Source of the DNA: Chlorokybus atmophyticus
Taxonomy: Eukaryota > Streptophyta > Chlorokybophyceae > Chlorokybales > Chlorokybaceae
Assembly (NCBI GenBank): GCA_009103225.1
Contig: RHPI01000638.1
Coordinates: 678,010-742,009 of the forward strand
Length of the DNA stretch: 64,000 nucleotides
Reading direction: 5' to 3'
Position 1 is the stretch's first letter. Each line of letters starts with the position of its first letter. The notes under the pieces were generated by a model, which ran no database searches, was not told the DNA's origin, and worked only from the letters and a program-made list of their open reading frames with translations. Made by a program: the position numbers and the translations under genes. Positions 22,397 through 35,445 of this stretch are shown piece by piece.

Positions 22397-25110
22397 ACAC
22401 ATTGCATGCATTGTTTGTGCAAGTTACTTCATACCGTATGCAAATACAAATGATAGACATATACTGTATACTACTACGAACATTATCGATAACTTGAAAT
22501 AGCCATTGATTAGCATCGTGTGACGATAAAGCAACGAATACTCAACCAACATATATAGCAGATAACTCATGCATGCTTGCATGACTCATAGAGTGGGCAA
22601 TGAAATAGTGGTATTCAGTATAGAGTCAAGTCCGAAGCTTGTGGAATGCGTGGGCATGTCGCAATATGTGTCTGGCTATGGCCGTTGAGAAGTACATCAA
22701 TAGGCACACTTGGTAGGGTACATCATGTCAAGTTGAACTCCACTAAGGGCTTGTTGATGACGTAAACAACATCACATCTAATGTGATTCACATTACTTTT
22801 GTTGATCAGTGCACGAGGCAACTATCAAGCTCACTATCACACTAATAACAGACACAACACCTACTCCCACACATGCACACACGGTACATCAGATGAGAAC
22901 GCAAGCCGCATTATGCTTAGCCTTGATGGGCCCATTCGACACTCCAACTTCAATGCTTTTATTAGGAAGGCTTGCCGTAAGTTGCGAGCACGGGGTGTTG
23001 CAACGGCGGCGCGCCCACATCGCAATCCGCGCCGCCGCGAGATGAGTTGCAACATCACGAGGCCAAGCCAGCGAGCTTTTGAACGAAACACCTGCGGTCG
23101 ACAGCGATTCTGCTGCACGATCGCTTTTGGATGCAAACGCCAACGCGACAGGCCAATATGCCGTTTAAATGTGCAAAAAACCGAGGGACAAAAACTCCCC
23201 TTCTTGACAGAAGTGGCTCATGTGTAATAGAGACACATGAAATTCCTAAAAATCTTTACGTGATAAGATATTGTGAGATATTGTTATTGAATGAGATAGA
23301 TTATATTGTCCCATCACTAACAGCTGCAGTGGCCGCTTGCCCAGATAGCCCATCTTACTACACTGCTGTTGCATACATAATTAAAAATACAACTTTCATT
23401 CACATTTGCAATACATCTTATTTCACCAAATACTACTCATCAATCACAGGAAACACATCGATTTTGGATTACATTTATCATTCCGACCATATGCATTGTA
23501 TATGATCCTCAACTTTGAGCCCATTCTCAAAATTGCGTCACGGACATCAATGGTTTGAACTATAATATATAGTGAAAGTTACGCACAATAAAACATACGA
23601 ACAACGTGCGCGTTTGCGCGCATGCAGTGCAATGCGCGGGTATGGGGGTCAGTGAGTGCGAGTGTGCGCGTGTGTGTTGGTGCCTCTTGGTGTGCGTGCA
23701 TGCACGTGTGTCAGTCAGTATGTGCGCGCGTTGATGTGTGCATTTGTGTGCGTGCACATTTGTGTACAACCATCTGCGTGCGCATTTGCGTGGGCGCGTG
23801 CAGTGCTTTGCGCGGGCGTACGTGAGTGCGAGTGTGTACGCACGCTTGTGTGCAAACAAGCATGTGCGTGTGCTTGTGCCAGCGTTTTTGGTAATGTAGA
23901 CGTGTGCAATGCGGTGTGTGCGTGCACTGACTTGCCTGGCGATGCCCTGGCTCTGGCGATGGAAGGCCGCCGCTACAACCTTCATAGCCGCCTGCTCTAC
24001 AGCCCGGTCAGCCTGATCCGACTGTGTGCAGTATGGACATGGCGCTACTACCGCACACGCGCGGCAAAGCGCTGGCTTACCACCGCTCCTCTTCGCCGCC
24101 GCCGTCGTCAGTGCCGCCATTTTCGCCACGTGGCCACAACTCTCGGGAGAAGCGCAGGGGACGGACTGACCGGCTGTGAATCAACACGCCGACGGTGTTG
24201 AAACGCCGACGGACGTCCCCAACTGCCGACGGTCGACGGGCCGGCGGGCCACGGGAAGCAAGCCTTTCCTCCCTTGCTGGTTGAGGGCGTGGCGGTCACG
24301 TTGCCTGCAGGTCTTGTCATTGTCACACCAGATGCACAGCTGCTGAAGCCCGTGCTTTCAGGGCGGAGGCGGGCGTGGGCACTGCTGCGCCCCTGGCAAG
24401 CTTCACCTGACCTGCTTGGTAAGAGGAAGTCACTGCTATGCCAAAGCTAGCTCCTGGCGGTCAAGAACACGGCAACTTGGTGTGCACGTACATCGTCTTG
24501 CAAACCATGGTGCCATGCACAAGGTGCATATAGTTGCATGCACGTAGCAGTGGGCGGCGCCAAGACGACATCAAGCGGAATCAGTCACATTTGGTATGCA
24601 CACACCAGTGGCGGGGGCCTAGCACAGCATGGCCTAGCACTGCACCAAGCGACACTGCAAGGCTGCTACGCCTCCAGCCTTTTGGCGCTGTGAGTTTTAG
24701 GTTGGTTGCTTGACTGGTGGCTATTGCTACGTACTGCCTTGCTTTGCATTGCACAGTACACAGGAGCACCTAGTGCGTGGATCTAGCTGAAGGCCCCTGG
24801 TGCAATGGTGGTCCCTGCCGCCTGCCCTGTCTTGTGCTTAAGCTGCGGGTGCATGGTGTGACTCTTGACGCTATTCATGTGGAAGGTGCAGCTAATACAC
24901 TTGGGAGCACATAGAGTGTACAGCTAGTTGTCAGCGCCTGGTGTGATTGTGGCCCCTGCTGCCTGCCCTGTCTTGTGCACTGCTTGAGCTGCGTGTGCAT
25001 GGTGTGACGTCTTATACCCTACGCATGTGTACGGTGCAGCTAACAGGTGAAAGGCGGCAGAGCTGCCGTTGACACTGGCGTTCTAAAGCTTTTCAAAGGC
25101 TTGGGAAGGC
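22397..25110. other. Gene-poor stretch with GTGCGTG-rich tract
   Basis: No gene with recognisable domains. Positions about 23600-23930 are dominated by alternating purine-pyrimidine GTGCGTG/GCGTGTG sequence. A minus-strand open frame at 24129-23560 has an Ala-rich start but then translates this tract into His/Thr/Ala repeats, so it is probably not a gene. Confidence 0.45.
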
Positions 25111-26428
25111 ATGAAGCTCAAGCCTTTACCCTGGCGTCAGCCCTCCATCCTGGTGAGGCTCATGGATTACAATGACCTCTTGGGGAAGGTCCTGGCGGAG
25201 GTCACCATGGGATATGGTAAGTTGCCTTGCCAAGTGGTGCAGTGCTACTGCATGCACGTACTGCCTCACACGTTCAACATACCTTGTATTTTACCTCCTT
25301 CTACGTACCCCGTGTAAGCAGTAGTTGTAGTAGTAGGCTACTACTACTACTACTACTGCCCAGTCCTGCTAGTCATGCATGCATACATACATAGTCGCTA
25401 CGATACCTGCCAGTCAGTTGTTGCACATTGTGTCTGCTACATCTGATGGCTGCATGCACAGAACAAGTAGTCGGGTAATTTCCAATCGAAGTCACAGACG
25501 GTCTGAGTGCTCCTGCACCCTGTGGCCAGGTAGATTCAGCACGTCTGATGCTGGTGTGCAAGATATTTGCGCAAGTCCTACGCGACACCCCGTCCACATG
25601 GAGAATTGTGGACCGTGATGACTACGAGGACAATAGCAGCAACGGCAACGCTCAAGGTTTGGGGGTCTGCCTGCTGCGCTCTGCCCCGTCCTATGTCAAA
25701 GACAACAATTACGGAGCTATGCGGGCATGGCAAGTACGAGGCTTTGCCTGCAGAGGTCAAGGACATGAAGAAGTGCATGAAGTGGAGTCTTCGCAGCTGC
25801 CCGGGAGACCGTGTGATAGCAGTTCCCATCTTCGCTGCGCTACAAGAGTTAACCGTATGGGGAAGCGACATATCCTACTTCTTGCCATGGTATGGACGTT
25901 TCCAAGGGCTGAGGGAACTGTACTTGGTCGACAGTGTTTGTTCAGTGGATCTCAATTTGGGGTTTTTGGCTGAGTGCAAGCTGCTCGAGGTCTTGAAGCT
26001 GGAGTTGCCAGAATGCTATACACGTATTTACGGGCCGCATCCTGAGCTTGAAGCAGTTGAGGTTGTACGGCGACATTATGATGATACCCTCGCCTCTGCC
26101 GCCATCTCTTGAGCATCTCACAATCAGGAGTACTGGTCATTTTATTTTTGACCACCGCGATCCAACAATGCATACCCTCGAACACGGCGTTCAAGACGAG
26201 TGTCTGGTGGATCAGCTCGTCCAGATACCCAGCCTCCTGCTGGTATCAGATATAGCAGGGTATGTGAGTGTTGCCGATGCCCTTGCGCCACGAATTGAAG
26301 ACGCGGGACTCGAACACCTGTGCATTCTGCAACGCATAGGTGAGGTGGAAGCTGCACTCTACATCTTCACCCCGAACATGTCAGAATTTGCCGAGGTTAC
26401 CTTGATCAACACCGCCACTATAGATTAA
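25111..26428 (+). pseudogene. F-box/LRR-like gene with broken reading frame
   Basis: Exon 1 (25111-25216) and an exon starting at 25532 join in phase. The product reads like an F-box: DYNDLLGKVLAEVTMGYD followed by SARLMLVCKIFAQVLRD and PSTWRIVD. Downstream, leucine-rich segments continue but change frame at about 25690-25730 (to LQELTVWGSD, LRELYLVDSV, LLEVLKLELPE) and again near 26040-26060 (to LKQLRLYGD, LPPSLEHLTI). F-box/LRR proteins select substrates for SCF ubiquitin ligases. With two frame changes and no matching splice signals it is either a pseudogene or an assembly with indels. Family assignment is from motif appearance only. Confidence 0.45.
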
Positions 26429-26963
26429 CTGTTTTTTAAGCTGATTCCAGCGAGCAGTTTGACATGCTGCCACTGTAGAATTGGTTCTGCACGTTTTGTA
26501 ATGCTGAGTCAGCAGATTGCATGCATACACGTATGTCAAGGGCTGCTTAACACGCTGTAACGCAATATGCCTGTGTGTGTAACCATAAGTGCACTGTCAT
26601 GTGTGCATGACTACTGGTATCAGTGCATGAGTGCTGGCATTGAGTGCATGAGTAGTAACTGGCATACGTACACTATCATGAGTGCACTGTCATAGGCTGA
26701 TGCCGCAAGGTCATGACCCAATGCAAGTAGGGTTGCACTACCAGACCTTGCAGCAACTGCCATACAGGCATGCCTAACCAAACCTATTGCGTGCTGCTGT
26801 GCATGTAGCTTCTATGCCTGGACCCTTGACACACCACTGGAGCGTGCATGACTGCTGCTGGTGTGTGCATGTTAGTTAGCTTGCGCGTGCATGCTTGTTG
26901 ACTGGCATGCGCGCCATGCATGTTGCATCTTCTTTACATGATCAGCATGTCACAAAGCAGCCA

Positions 26964-29900
26964 TCAAGTACTGCTATGTTTATGCAGTTGCAACAACAGC
27001 TGCTTAATGTCCGCCAGCTCCTTGCTTTGCTCTTCCAGCTTCCGCTCAAGTTTCAACACATGCGTCTGTGACACACAGACTTACTCTCAGCATGCTGGCA
27101 AATCAATCCCACAGCCCGCACCGACATTGTGCAGTTTGCATGATACCACACTTTAGTGAGACAACATGTGCCTGTACGTCATTAAATGCACCTTCGACGC
27201 GGAGGTAACGCAGCGCGCATTAGCATCGGCATTCCTCTTATTGTCAGCCAGGAGTCTGATAATGATCATGGCCTGCTGCCTCTGATGCTTCTCTGATGCT
27301 TCCAGATGAGCCTCAAGCGACTCCCAGAAAGCGCGCGTCTGGTCGATGCCATCCTTATAACTCACCTGGCAGATATTGATTGAAAGATGATACTCCTCTA
27401 CCGCATGATGTGTGTACGTGAGCAAAGGCATCAACAAACCTGGCGCGTGAGGAAGTAGTCGTCAAACCTGCCATTGAACACAAACATCCCGAGGTCTTCG
27501 GTGTACTGACTCTTGATCCGAACAGCACACAGCTGGCGCTTAAGAAGGAAACGGGCGTACTTACCAGCCCACTCCTCTATCGCCATCTGCAAGAAGCAAT
27601 CTCTAGGCACATACAAGAGACAGCACAACAAGTGATTACACCCTTACCCACCTGCTGGATGCGGGAGTAGGTGAAGTTGATGAGGGCAATGAACAAGTTG
27701 ATGCACAGTATAGGCAGGAGGACAAGGAATAGCATCAACAGGATGACACCGGGGGCACTGTGTGCCGATGATGGCCAGGAGACAAGCCCAAACATCAGCT
27801 GCAGTAAGTAAAAAGCACTGCGTTGAGCTGGCCTGAATTCCTGCACATGGAGTATTTCTCAAGGGAAAATACCGCAATTGATGTTGTTGTCTGTTTCTCT
27901 CAAGTTCACAGTCTTAATGTGGACATAAAGTGCACAATGTCAACAATGACGACATCATTACTTTCTCTGAAGTTCACAGTTTCATTGCGGACATAAGGTA
28001 AGCAATATTTATCAACAACGAGGACATCATTGTTGATAAAAAGTGGTCAACCATGTGGACATTGTAAGATATTGCATCCGCAGCTTTCTTACGTTTGTCT
28101 CCGGATCGCTGGAGGAAGTAATGAGCATAAAGGCGAAAGGAAAACCAGGGTACAGCACCAAGAATATGACAATGAACTTCACCATGTCTTGTCGCACAAA
28201 CTCCTGTACCACATCAGAACCAACACATCAGACATGTGAAACATTGTTACTTACTTGCACTAATTATGCTGGCATGCGCGCATTGTACCAGGGCAAAACG
28301 CACCTGCACCATGATAAAGAAGGGTCCTATACCCCGGAACAGTTCCAGGTAATGCACAAGGCGGAACCACACAGACAACAAGGCAAACGCGACAACCGCG
28401 CGCAGCACGTCCGAGTCCGGAGGCGCACCAGCGTGTACAGCCAAGCAGCCTGCTAACATCGCCCCGTAGGTTGATAAGGATATAGCGTGCGTCACACGAT
28501 CTGGAACCATCCCCTGCAGACATGCAACCCAAATGAACAGACCGCTACCGCAATTGCATTCAACTTTGTCTTAAGGAACTTAATTAAGGTGTGTGCACTC
28601 TCATGCACATGTGACAATACCCTTGCCTCTTACTGACACAGGCTCATAGGCAAAACCAAGCAAAACCTAATACCAGGTTTCAAGGCGTACCCTGCGTGTC
28701 TCAAACAAGAAGTCGAACACTTGCACCATAGTAAAGAACAATGCAAAGAACAGCGTGCAGCCCGTAAATGCGCGTAGTGCGGGAGTGGCTACAGCACTGG
28801 CTTGCTCGCCAGCGTCGTTAGTAGTTGTACGCGCTGCTATATTGGACATTTCCTGCGCCATCGCACTGGAGGACACAACCAGAAAAATGAACAGCGCGAA
28901 CTCGGCCCAGAAGCACATACGTCCAAACTGTTGCCATTTCCACTGCAGCAGGGCAAGCACCGATGGCTGAACCAGCGCTTGCAAACGGTCCTTCACAACC
29001 TGTGTTTGGTATTGGCGAGACAATGTATCACTGCGCGGAAGCTTCACTCAACACAAGCGTCTCAACCAACAACCACGCATGCAAACCTTTATGCCTCTCA
29101 CCATTGCCTGCAGCGCAGTCTCGCCTGCAGGTGTGCATGCTCCGTCCGGCCAGACCACGGGATGATGGCAGCTGTCCAGCATGTGCAAACCCCCAAACTC
29201 AAATGTGCAGTAGCCAGCGCTGTCGCGAGAGGTCACTCTTCGTTCCAAAGAGCCCTGCAATTGCACAGATTAGCCAAGCAGCAGAATACTGCAATACTGC
29301 TTGAGTGCAACCTGTAATATGTCTATGGTTGACGTCTGTGCTGAATACAAGCTCTAACACACCAGAAGCTCTGGCAGAATTGTCACGTCGGAAGCGTATG
29401 CCGCCATAAGTAGGACCCTGGCATCCGGCTCCAGGCAGTGATCGAGCAGAACCTGCACCACCTTGATGTGCGCGTCTGTTGGCATTTGTATGCTGAAAAA
29501 GGCGTAGTACCTGTGGTGTGATGGTAGGGCTCAGGTAAGTGCAATGTGGGCCCAACTAGCAAAGTTGCAAACAAGTTAAAAAGACCTTTTGCCCCACCAA
29601 ATGTCGCGCTGGGCGGCATCCTTGATAACGGGGTCAGCTCCGGCATGCAACAGCACATCAATGGCCTCCAACTGGCCCTGCACACAACCAATATGTTCAG
29701 AGCTGGAACTCACATTTTACTCCAAACCCACTGTGCTGACCTTACATGCAACAAAAGCTGCTTGATGCTGAATATACGAGTGACACGGGCTGAGAAGACT
29801 CACGTCAACAAAAGCACACAGTTGCTGCGATGTCATCCATGGTTTTCTACCAAGTGCACTCACCCATCGCACTGCTGCCATCAAAGCTGACTGCCCCTGT

Positions 29901-31505
29901 GAATTCTTTTCCATCTCTCCATCATCCACGGCATTGATGTTGACATATGGCAATTGCAACAACCGCTTCAACTCCGGCACATCCCCGGCCTGCAGGTGCA
30001 AACAGCATGTTACAGGTATGAAAACCTCATCACCTTTCTGACTTGCAATGCCACTTCCACACTGCGTCGCAAACGGCCCGGTGACAGCTTGCATACACAC
30101 ACCATGGCTGCTGCGTACAGTGCTCGCTGCGGAGGTAGCGAAGCGGCACCGTGTTGCTCATCAATCACACTCAAGTCTTGCTCAGCATAACCCGCTGGCG
30201 TATGCCGCGCAGACTGCCTGCAACATCAATGTTAAACAAGTCACACATTCGCCAACTATGTGTCCTGTTTTGACCTATTGTGTGCATGCTATGCGCGTGT
30301 GTGGGGTATACATTTGTACATGTGTGCGCGCGAACACGCATGCACATAAGCGTAGGTGCACGTGTGAACATGCGTGCATATGATGTTGTTCGCATGTTAA
30401 TGCGCACAGTTTAAACTGTGCTCGCACAGGCATCTGCGTGCGTACATTTACATGCCTGTGCGTGCTTGTGTGTATGTAGTTCACAAGCCAAGCGTTTGGC
30501 GTAAATTTGGTTGAGTGCCAAGTCCTTGACAGTGCTTGCGCGCATGCGCTCACGCTACCAGTGCTTATGCACTGTATGTGCATGTGCAGAAGCGCCGGGC
30601 AGGGGTGCTAGCGTGCGTGCATGCATACGGAATGACTTGAGGTGCATTAGTAAACGAATCCATACCCGAGGTGTGCGGCTGATGGCTTGTGAGTTTGGTT
30701 GAATGAAGGCACGTTCCTCAGGTTCAACCCAAAGCGGTATCCACGGAAGCCTAGGTCATGGTAAGACCTGTATGCTTGCACTAAGCACTCCTCGTCATCA
30801 GAAGCATCACTCGCAGTCTCTTCGTCCTTGGGCATGTCGGCATCCTCAACCTAGTGCAAAACACACAGTGCTACATTGTGCTTATGCAGTATACTAGTCT
30901 AGTCACAAGACTTTAAGGAAACTGGGTGCAAAGACATCCTGTTCCAGGTCAGGACTACCACTGTATGTCACGAGTGCGCCTGCTGGCTGTGAGGGCCTAC
31001 CTTGAAGTTCCTGGAGCGTTTCTTTTTACTTCTTGAAACCCATTCCTTGACGGTCTCCTCAATATCGTGAGGTGGAACGAATGCACCATGATGATGATGG
31101 CCGTTCGACTTGCTGGCTGAACCTGCCCAGTCGTGACCAGTCATGTGCGTGGACAATTTATATTTCAACTGCATGACCGCAAGCTAACAGCCTAACAACC
31201 AAGCAATTGTTGACTGTTGCAAAGCAAGCGACCGGTGTGAATTCCCAGGTGAAAAAGGACCCTTCTTCACCTGTGCACGTGACAAAATTTGAATGCAACC
31301 AACCTGTGAGTGCAGCTCCGCCCATGAGCTTTGCAAGGCGTTCAGCCTCGGTGTCCCCGTTTTCTTCATCGTGCCTAGACTTCTCACTCGCATGTGTCCG
31401 CAGCCTCTGGCCGCTGCCTGCACTACTGCTACTGTACTCTCTAGTGTGCTCTTCGGGTTGTCTTCCAAGCGCATTGAAGAAAGTCGTCCAAGGGCCGGAA
31501 CTCAT
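26964..31505 (-). CDS. TRP-like cation channel with ankyrin repeats
   Basis: Predicted six-TM ion channel. Fifteen exons: 31505-31304, 31122-31001, 30850-30729, 30217-30103, 29989-29864, 29677-29586, 29510-29363, 29254-29102, 28999-28691, 28513-28304, 28203-28093, 27798-27652, 27586-27440, 27365-27192, 27065-26964; phases agree, 759 aa. The N terminus is charged and disordered with GHHHHG. Ankyrin-type repeats follow (AGDVPELKRLLQLPYVNINA, GQLEAIDVLLHAGADP, AHIKVVQVLLDH; about 188-310). S1 is about 388-408, S2 440-459, S3 470-490, S4 498-525 (LVHYLELFRGIGPFFIM), S5 540-562, pore region, S6 590-618 (LFIALINFTYSRIQQ). The S6 end plus following EEWAGKYARFLL resembles the TRP-domain region. The C terminus is coiled coil. 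The exon 3-4 junction uses a weak donor. Confidence 0.82.
27893..28030. repeat. Imperfect tandem duplication in TRP-channel intron 11
   Basis: Two diverged copies of about 67 bp, each with a TTCACAGT...GGACATAA core and ending ACATCATT, lie back to back (about 27893-27960 and 27961-28030). Confidence 0.6.
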
Positions 31506-33294
31506 TGCTTCCACCTGCTGCCGCTACCTCTGCTTCTCACCCAACATTTCAACCTCACCCTTGGCAGTAGTAGACCACTGCTAGCGACTATGCTGCGCCA
31601 GCTGTGGCCTTGATGGCCTTGATGGCCTCATTTCAAGCTTTGCACCAGGCGTCGCAGCGAAAGCGGCCTCTGTGCACGGCCCACTTAGGCCAGCCAACAA
31701 ACGTTCATGCCAAGCATGGCTAAGCATGAGGAAAGAAGCATGGTGGGGCAGCATAGACGGCCAAACTTCTTCTAAAGAATACCAACAAGGGCAGCGGTAC
31801 AAACAAGCTGACCAGGCCGGCGCCACACCCAGGAGTTGAACACCGTCGCCCTTCCCGCCGTCAACCCCGCCTGTGCAAGCCGGCTGGACCAGTGCACAGT
31901 GGGCGTCCAGATTCAAAGTTGCATGCTTCACCGGGAAAATCTGCCGGGAAAATAGGATGCCGGTACCCACCTGAGATTCATGTACCGGCAGGCAGCCATG
32001 AGCAGCAAGGGGAAAGCGACAAAAGTGGGTACGTGGCTGCTCAAGTCCTCCCCACAACTTGCTCAGGCGGGAGCTATCACGCAAGGCGTCGACGACACAA
32101 GCTCATAAACTTTACATTGTCAAGGTGTATCACATGAATTGATACAATACATTTTTTACTGTGGTCAAGATATACTGCAGGTTGTGTCAATGATGTATAC
32201 ATGTTGTGCTCAGCTTACATGGATTAGCTTACATGAATGTGCCATAAACCTGTTATACTACATTGTTTAATAATGTCAATGTATGCGGATGCTAAAATGT
32301 TAATATAAGTAATATACATATATATAATATAAAAATTGAATTTTAACTGAGTATTATGCAACTATAGTGTACAACATTTAAGGAGCTATTGGTGAAAGCT
32401 CATTAACAATAAGCGTTGCGTGTAAACTAATGCTTACCTTCGTCAAGCATATTAACATGTATGTTCATTATGCGTTGTGAGTACATGCAGCATTCATGTG
32501 TAAAAGTATTTTATGTTTGGTCAGTAATATTTCACAAGAACTATCAATCAATTTGCAGTTACTATTAATAACTGATTGTGTTATGGCAAATCAAGTTCAA
32601 CAGCATGTGCGCATTTGTTGTTCATGCCTAGCTGGGCATATCAGCGTATATTGCCAATTGATGGTGGATGAAGTTGTTCACATTCGGGGTTACATGCCGC
32701 GCTGTGTGTGTGTGTGCGTACAACAGACACTCGTATGTACATCGAGTAGTACGTGCTTTGCATAATCATTTATAGACCCTTGTCATGTGGTCGTGCATGC
32801 GTGATTGATATCGAGTGAAATATACATACTTGATATGTAAGTATGCGTGCACATGAGATAATGATATACCATCATTGCTTGCCACATGAAACCCAATTAG
32901 CGGAATGATAACTTTCTCAACATGAACTTCTTGCAAACGGTTCGCAATGGAGATTTGAGTTCGGTTGAGGGAAAACATGCGGGGCGGTTCAGTAAATAAT
33001 AAGCTAGGTAGTGGTTTAATTGAAGATTAGTATTGTATTTTGCATGCCATATCACATGTTGTAAAACATAGATTTCATCACTCAATCGATACTTTTACCC
33101 CTCCCCCCCTGGTTTGGAACCTTATATGTTTGAAATGCCTTTTGGTCTTCATGTGTGCCAACACTGCATGTGATGCTGCATGCACCCATTCAGAATCAAA
33201 CAGAGTCTCCGTGCATTATGCATGCAGATACTGTTTACGCTGAGTTTGAGCGGACATCTATGATTGTGAAATGATGTGGTGATCCTTGCAATTC
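31506..33294. other. Intergenic region, AT-rich on the right
   Basis: 5' flank of the TRP-like channel on the left and 3' flank of LZTFL1 on the right, both on the minus strand. GC falls sharply from about 32100. No gene recognised. Confidence 0.45.
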
Positions 33295-35445
33295 TCAATC
33301 CAACACCTCATCATCGTCATCCTCTGACGTCGCTCCCAATGTGACCTTCTCATACCTGTGACACATTGCTCAACATCTATGCATCACATCGGTGCACATC
33401 ACGCACAATGTCTTTGTGCATACCATCACATTGGTGCGTGGCAATCTATGAAAGCACTTTAATCTTACTTGGCAAGTCGTTGCTGTAGTGACTTGATCTG
33501 TTCAGTCTTGGACTGCATCATCTTCTTCAATGTCAGAAACGGTTTGGAATCGCTGAGTTTGGTGTCAAGTGCTCGCTCAGTTTGCTTCAACTCCAACTTG
33601 GCAGTCCTCAACTCCTCCTGAGCGAAACATTGAATGGTGTGATGAATGGTTGGGCACTGTACCACACCCACAGCAGCAGATGAACAAGCATGGCTGATGG
33701 CCCAATGTTATACCTGTAGAGAGAATACTTCTTTGCGTGCGGTCACAAGCTGGTTGTGCAACTCGCTCGCTGCCTGTACACATGCACAATGTCAGGACAA
33801 CGCATCAACGCAAGGACGGATGTTGGTCAAACATGGGTGACGCCATGCTGCACCTTTTCCGACATCACGGAAGCCTGCATCTGTGCCTCCTGCTGCTGCT
33901 TCTGAAGCTGCGCCAACTCCTCTCGCGTGGCCCTTGCTTCCGAGTCCCTACTTTCAGACTTTGAAAGACAATAGAAATCTCAGAAGCCATTCAGAAACAT
34001 TGCAGACACAATGAAGAACGTGCTCGTGGAGACGCACACGTGTACACGTTCTTCATTGTGTGAACTCTCGTACGTGTGTACGCGCACATGCGAGCATGTG
34101 CGCGTATACACGTACACATAAGCAAGTCATACCGCTTGTTTGCCAGACTCCAGCTCAGCAGTCAAGCCGTCTATTTTGCTTGAGAGGGCAGCGCACTCCT
34201 CAGCCAGCTTACTCTTCTCTTTCAGTATACTTGTGCACTGCAGTACATGTTCACTCACTCAGCCGCACTTCAACGTCTCTCCCAGTTTCCCACACTTATC
34301 CAACCCAACATATCCCGTGTATCTCTTCTTTCAACCTGTGTCTGCAGCGATGCGAAGCGCTCCCTCAGACCTGTCAGCTCCTCCTTGGCGGCGTCCCTGT
34401 CCATCATGGCCTTGGCGTCCACGCCTGTGCGCTGGCCCTCCGCCACTCTCGCCAGTCTTTGGGGCTGCACGTGATACAGAGAGACACACATGACAACATG
34501 CATCAGCACACGCATGTTGACAGACTGTCTTTCTCACCTTGATTGCGAATGCGGAAGCGGGCTTGGCCTGGCCCTCGCGGTCCAGCTTGGCTATCTCACT
34601 CAGCAGCGACATGTTCTCAAGCGAGGACGTGTCGGTGTAGAGCTCCGCATCCACCTGTTGTTGTGCACAACACTCTTTTGCCCCCGTCCAAGAGAGAGTA
34701 CGTGAGCGCACTCACAGATGCGCGTACGCACGCGTATGTACCTGCACAAGCGCGCAAACACACACGCGCACGCATAGGCACATGCATTTGCACACGCAAG
34801 CGCACACGCACCACAGTCTGTGCCTGGATGAGGAGTGTCCTGAGCAACAGCGCAGCGCCATGTGCGGCGTGCTCCATCTCGCGCTCGAGCGCGGCCGCCA
34901 CCTCTGCCCGCACCCCCGCGGCCAGGGCCTCCACGTCCGTCCGCGACCACACCACGCCATTGCTCGCGGTGACGGCGGCATCGTCCTCTGACGATGATGA
35001 GGAGGAGAGGCCCCGTAACGCCGCCGCATCGTCAAAGGCCATGCAAACCTGCCATGGACACCGATGTTGACGTTGTTGTTGTTGATGATGACGGTGATGA
35101 TATGACAACGATAGGAGTAATAAAAACCTTCACGACTGTAAACGTGATGGTCATGAAGCACAAATACCACATCTGAGCTTATTGACGGAACTTCGTTGCG
35201 AACAGTGGCCATGATGAGCACAAGAGCACATCAACGGAGCTTAAGAAAACAATGCTCGATGCAAGCAGCCCTTTAAGAACTGCTGTGCAGGTGCAACTGC
35301 TTGCCGATCCGATCGTTATGCTTTGATATGCGCCAAAGTGCCTGACCTCGCGCAGGTGCTGCTGCCTCTTCATGGCGGCGAACCGCAGGTACGCCTGCAC
35401 CTGCAGCTCGTGCACCTCGCTCAGTGTCCCCCCCGCAGCCGCCAT
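33295..35445 (-). CDS. LZTFL1: LZTFL1-like coiled-coil protein (BBSome regulator)
   Basis: Leucine-zipper transcription factor-like 1 (BBS17 family), which in animals controls BBSome entry and membrane traffic of cilia. Nine exons: 35445-35347, 35048-34812, 34654-34538, 34464-34336, 34237-34133, 33958-33854, 33773-33714, 33617-33469, 33355-33295, giving 353 aa. The family N-terminal block is visible (VHELQVQAYLRFAAMKRQQ), as is the middle EVAAALEREMEHAAHGAALL segment. The C-terminal two-thirds is heptad-rich coiled coil ending in KKMMQSKTEQIKSLQQRLAK, the most conserved LZTFL1 stretch, then an acidic tail. It is about 50 residues longer than the human protein because of a Ser/Asp-rich insert in exon 2. 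All introns are phase 0 except the last. Confidence 0.9.
34007..34060. repeat. Perfect 16-bp inverted repeat in LZTFL1 intron 5
   Basis: CACAATGAAGAACGTG (34007-34022) is the exact reverse complement of 34045-34060, with a 22-nt loop that is itself a CACGTGTACACG-type palindrome. It could form a strong hairpin in the pre-mRNA. Confidence 0.9.
34700..34811. repeat. Alternating purine-pyrimidine tract in LZTFL1 intron 2
   Basis: Runs of GCGCAC/ACACGC/GTAC steps over about 110 bp with Z-DNA-forming character. Similar tracts occur at 34063-34118, in TRP-channel intron 3 (about 30290-30480) and in EEF1AKMT1 introns. Confidence 0.6.

Noticed and set aside
23560-24129. 190-residue minus-strand open frame
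   Set aside because: Beyond its first 70 or so residues it translates a GTGCGTG tract into His/Thr/Ala repeats, without motifs or supported splice sites.
34060-34811. Possible ncRNA genes in LZTFL1 introns
   Set aside because: The tracts are simple-sequence DNA; no snoRNA boxes or Pol III promoter elements were recognised.
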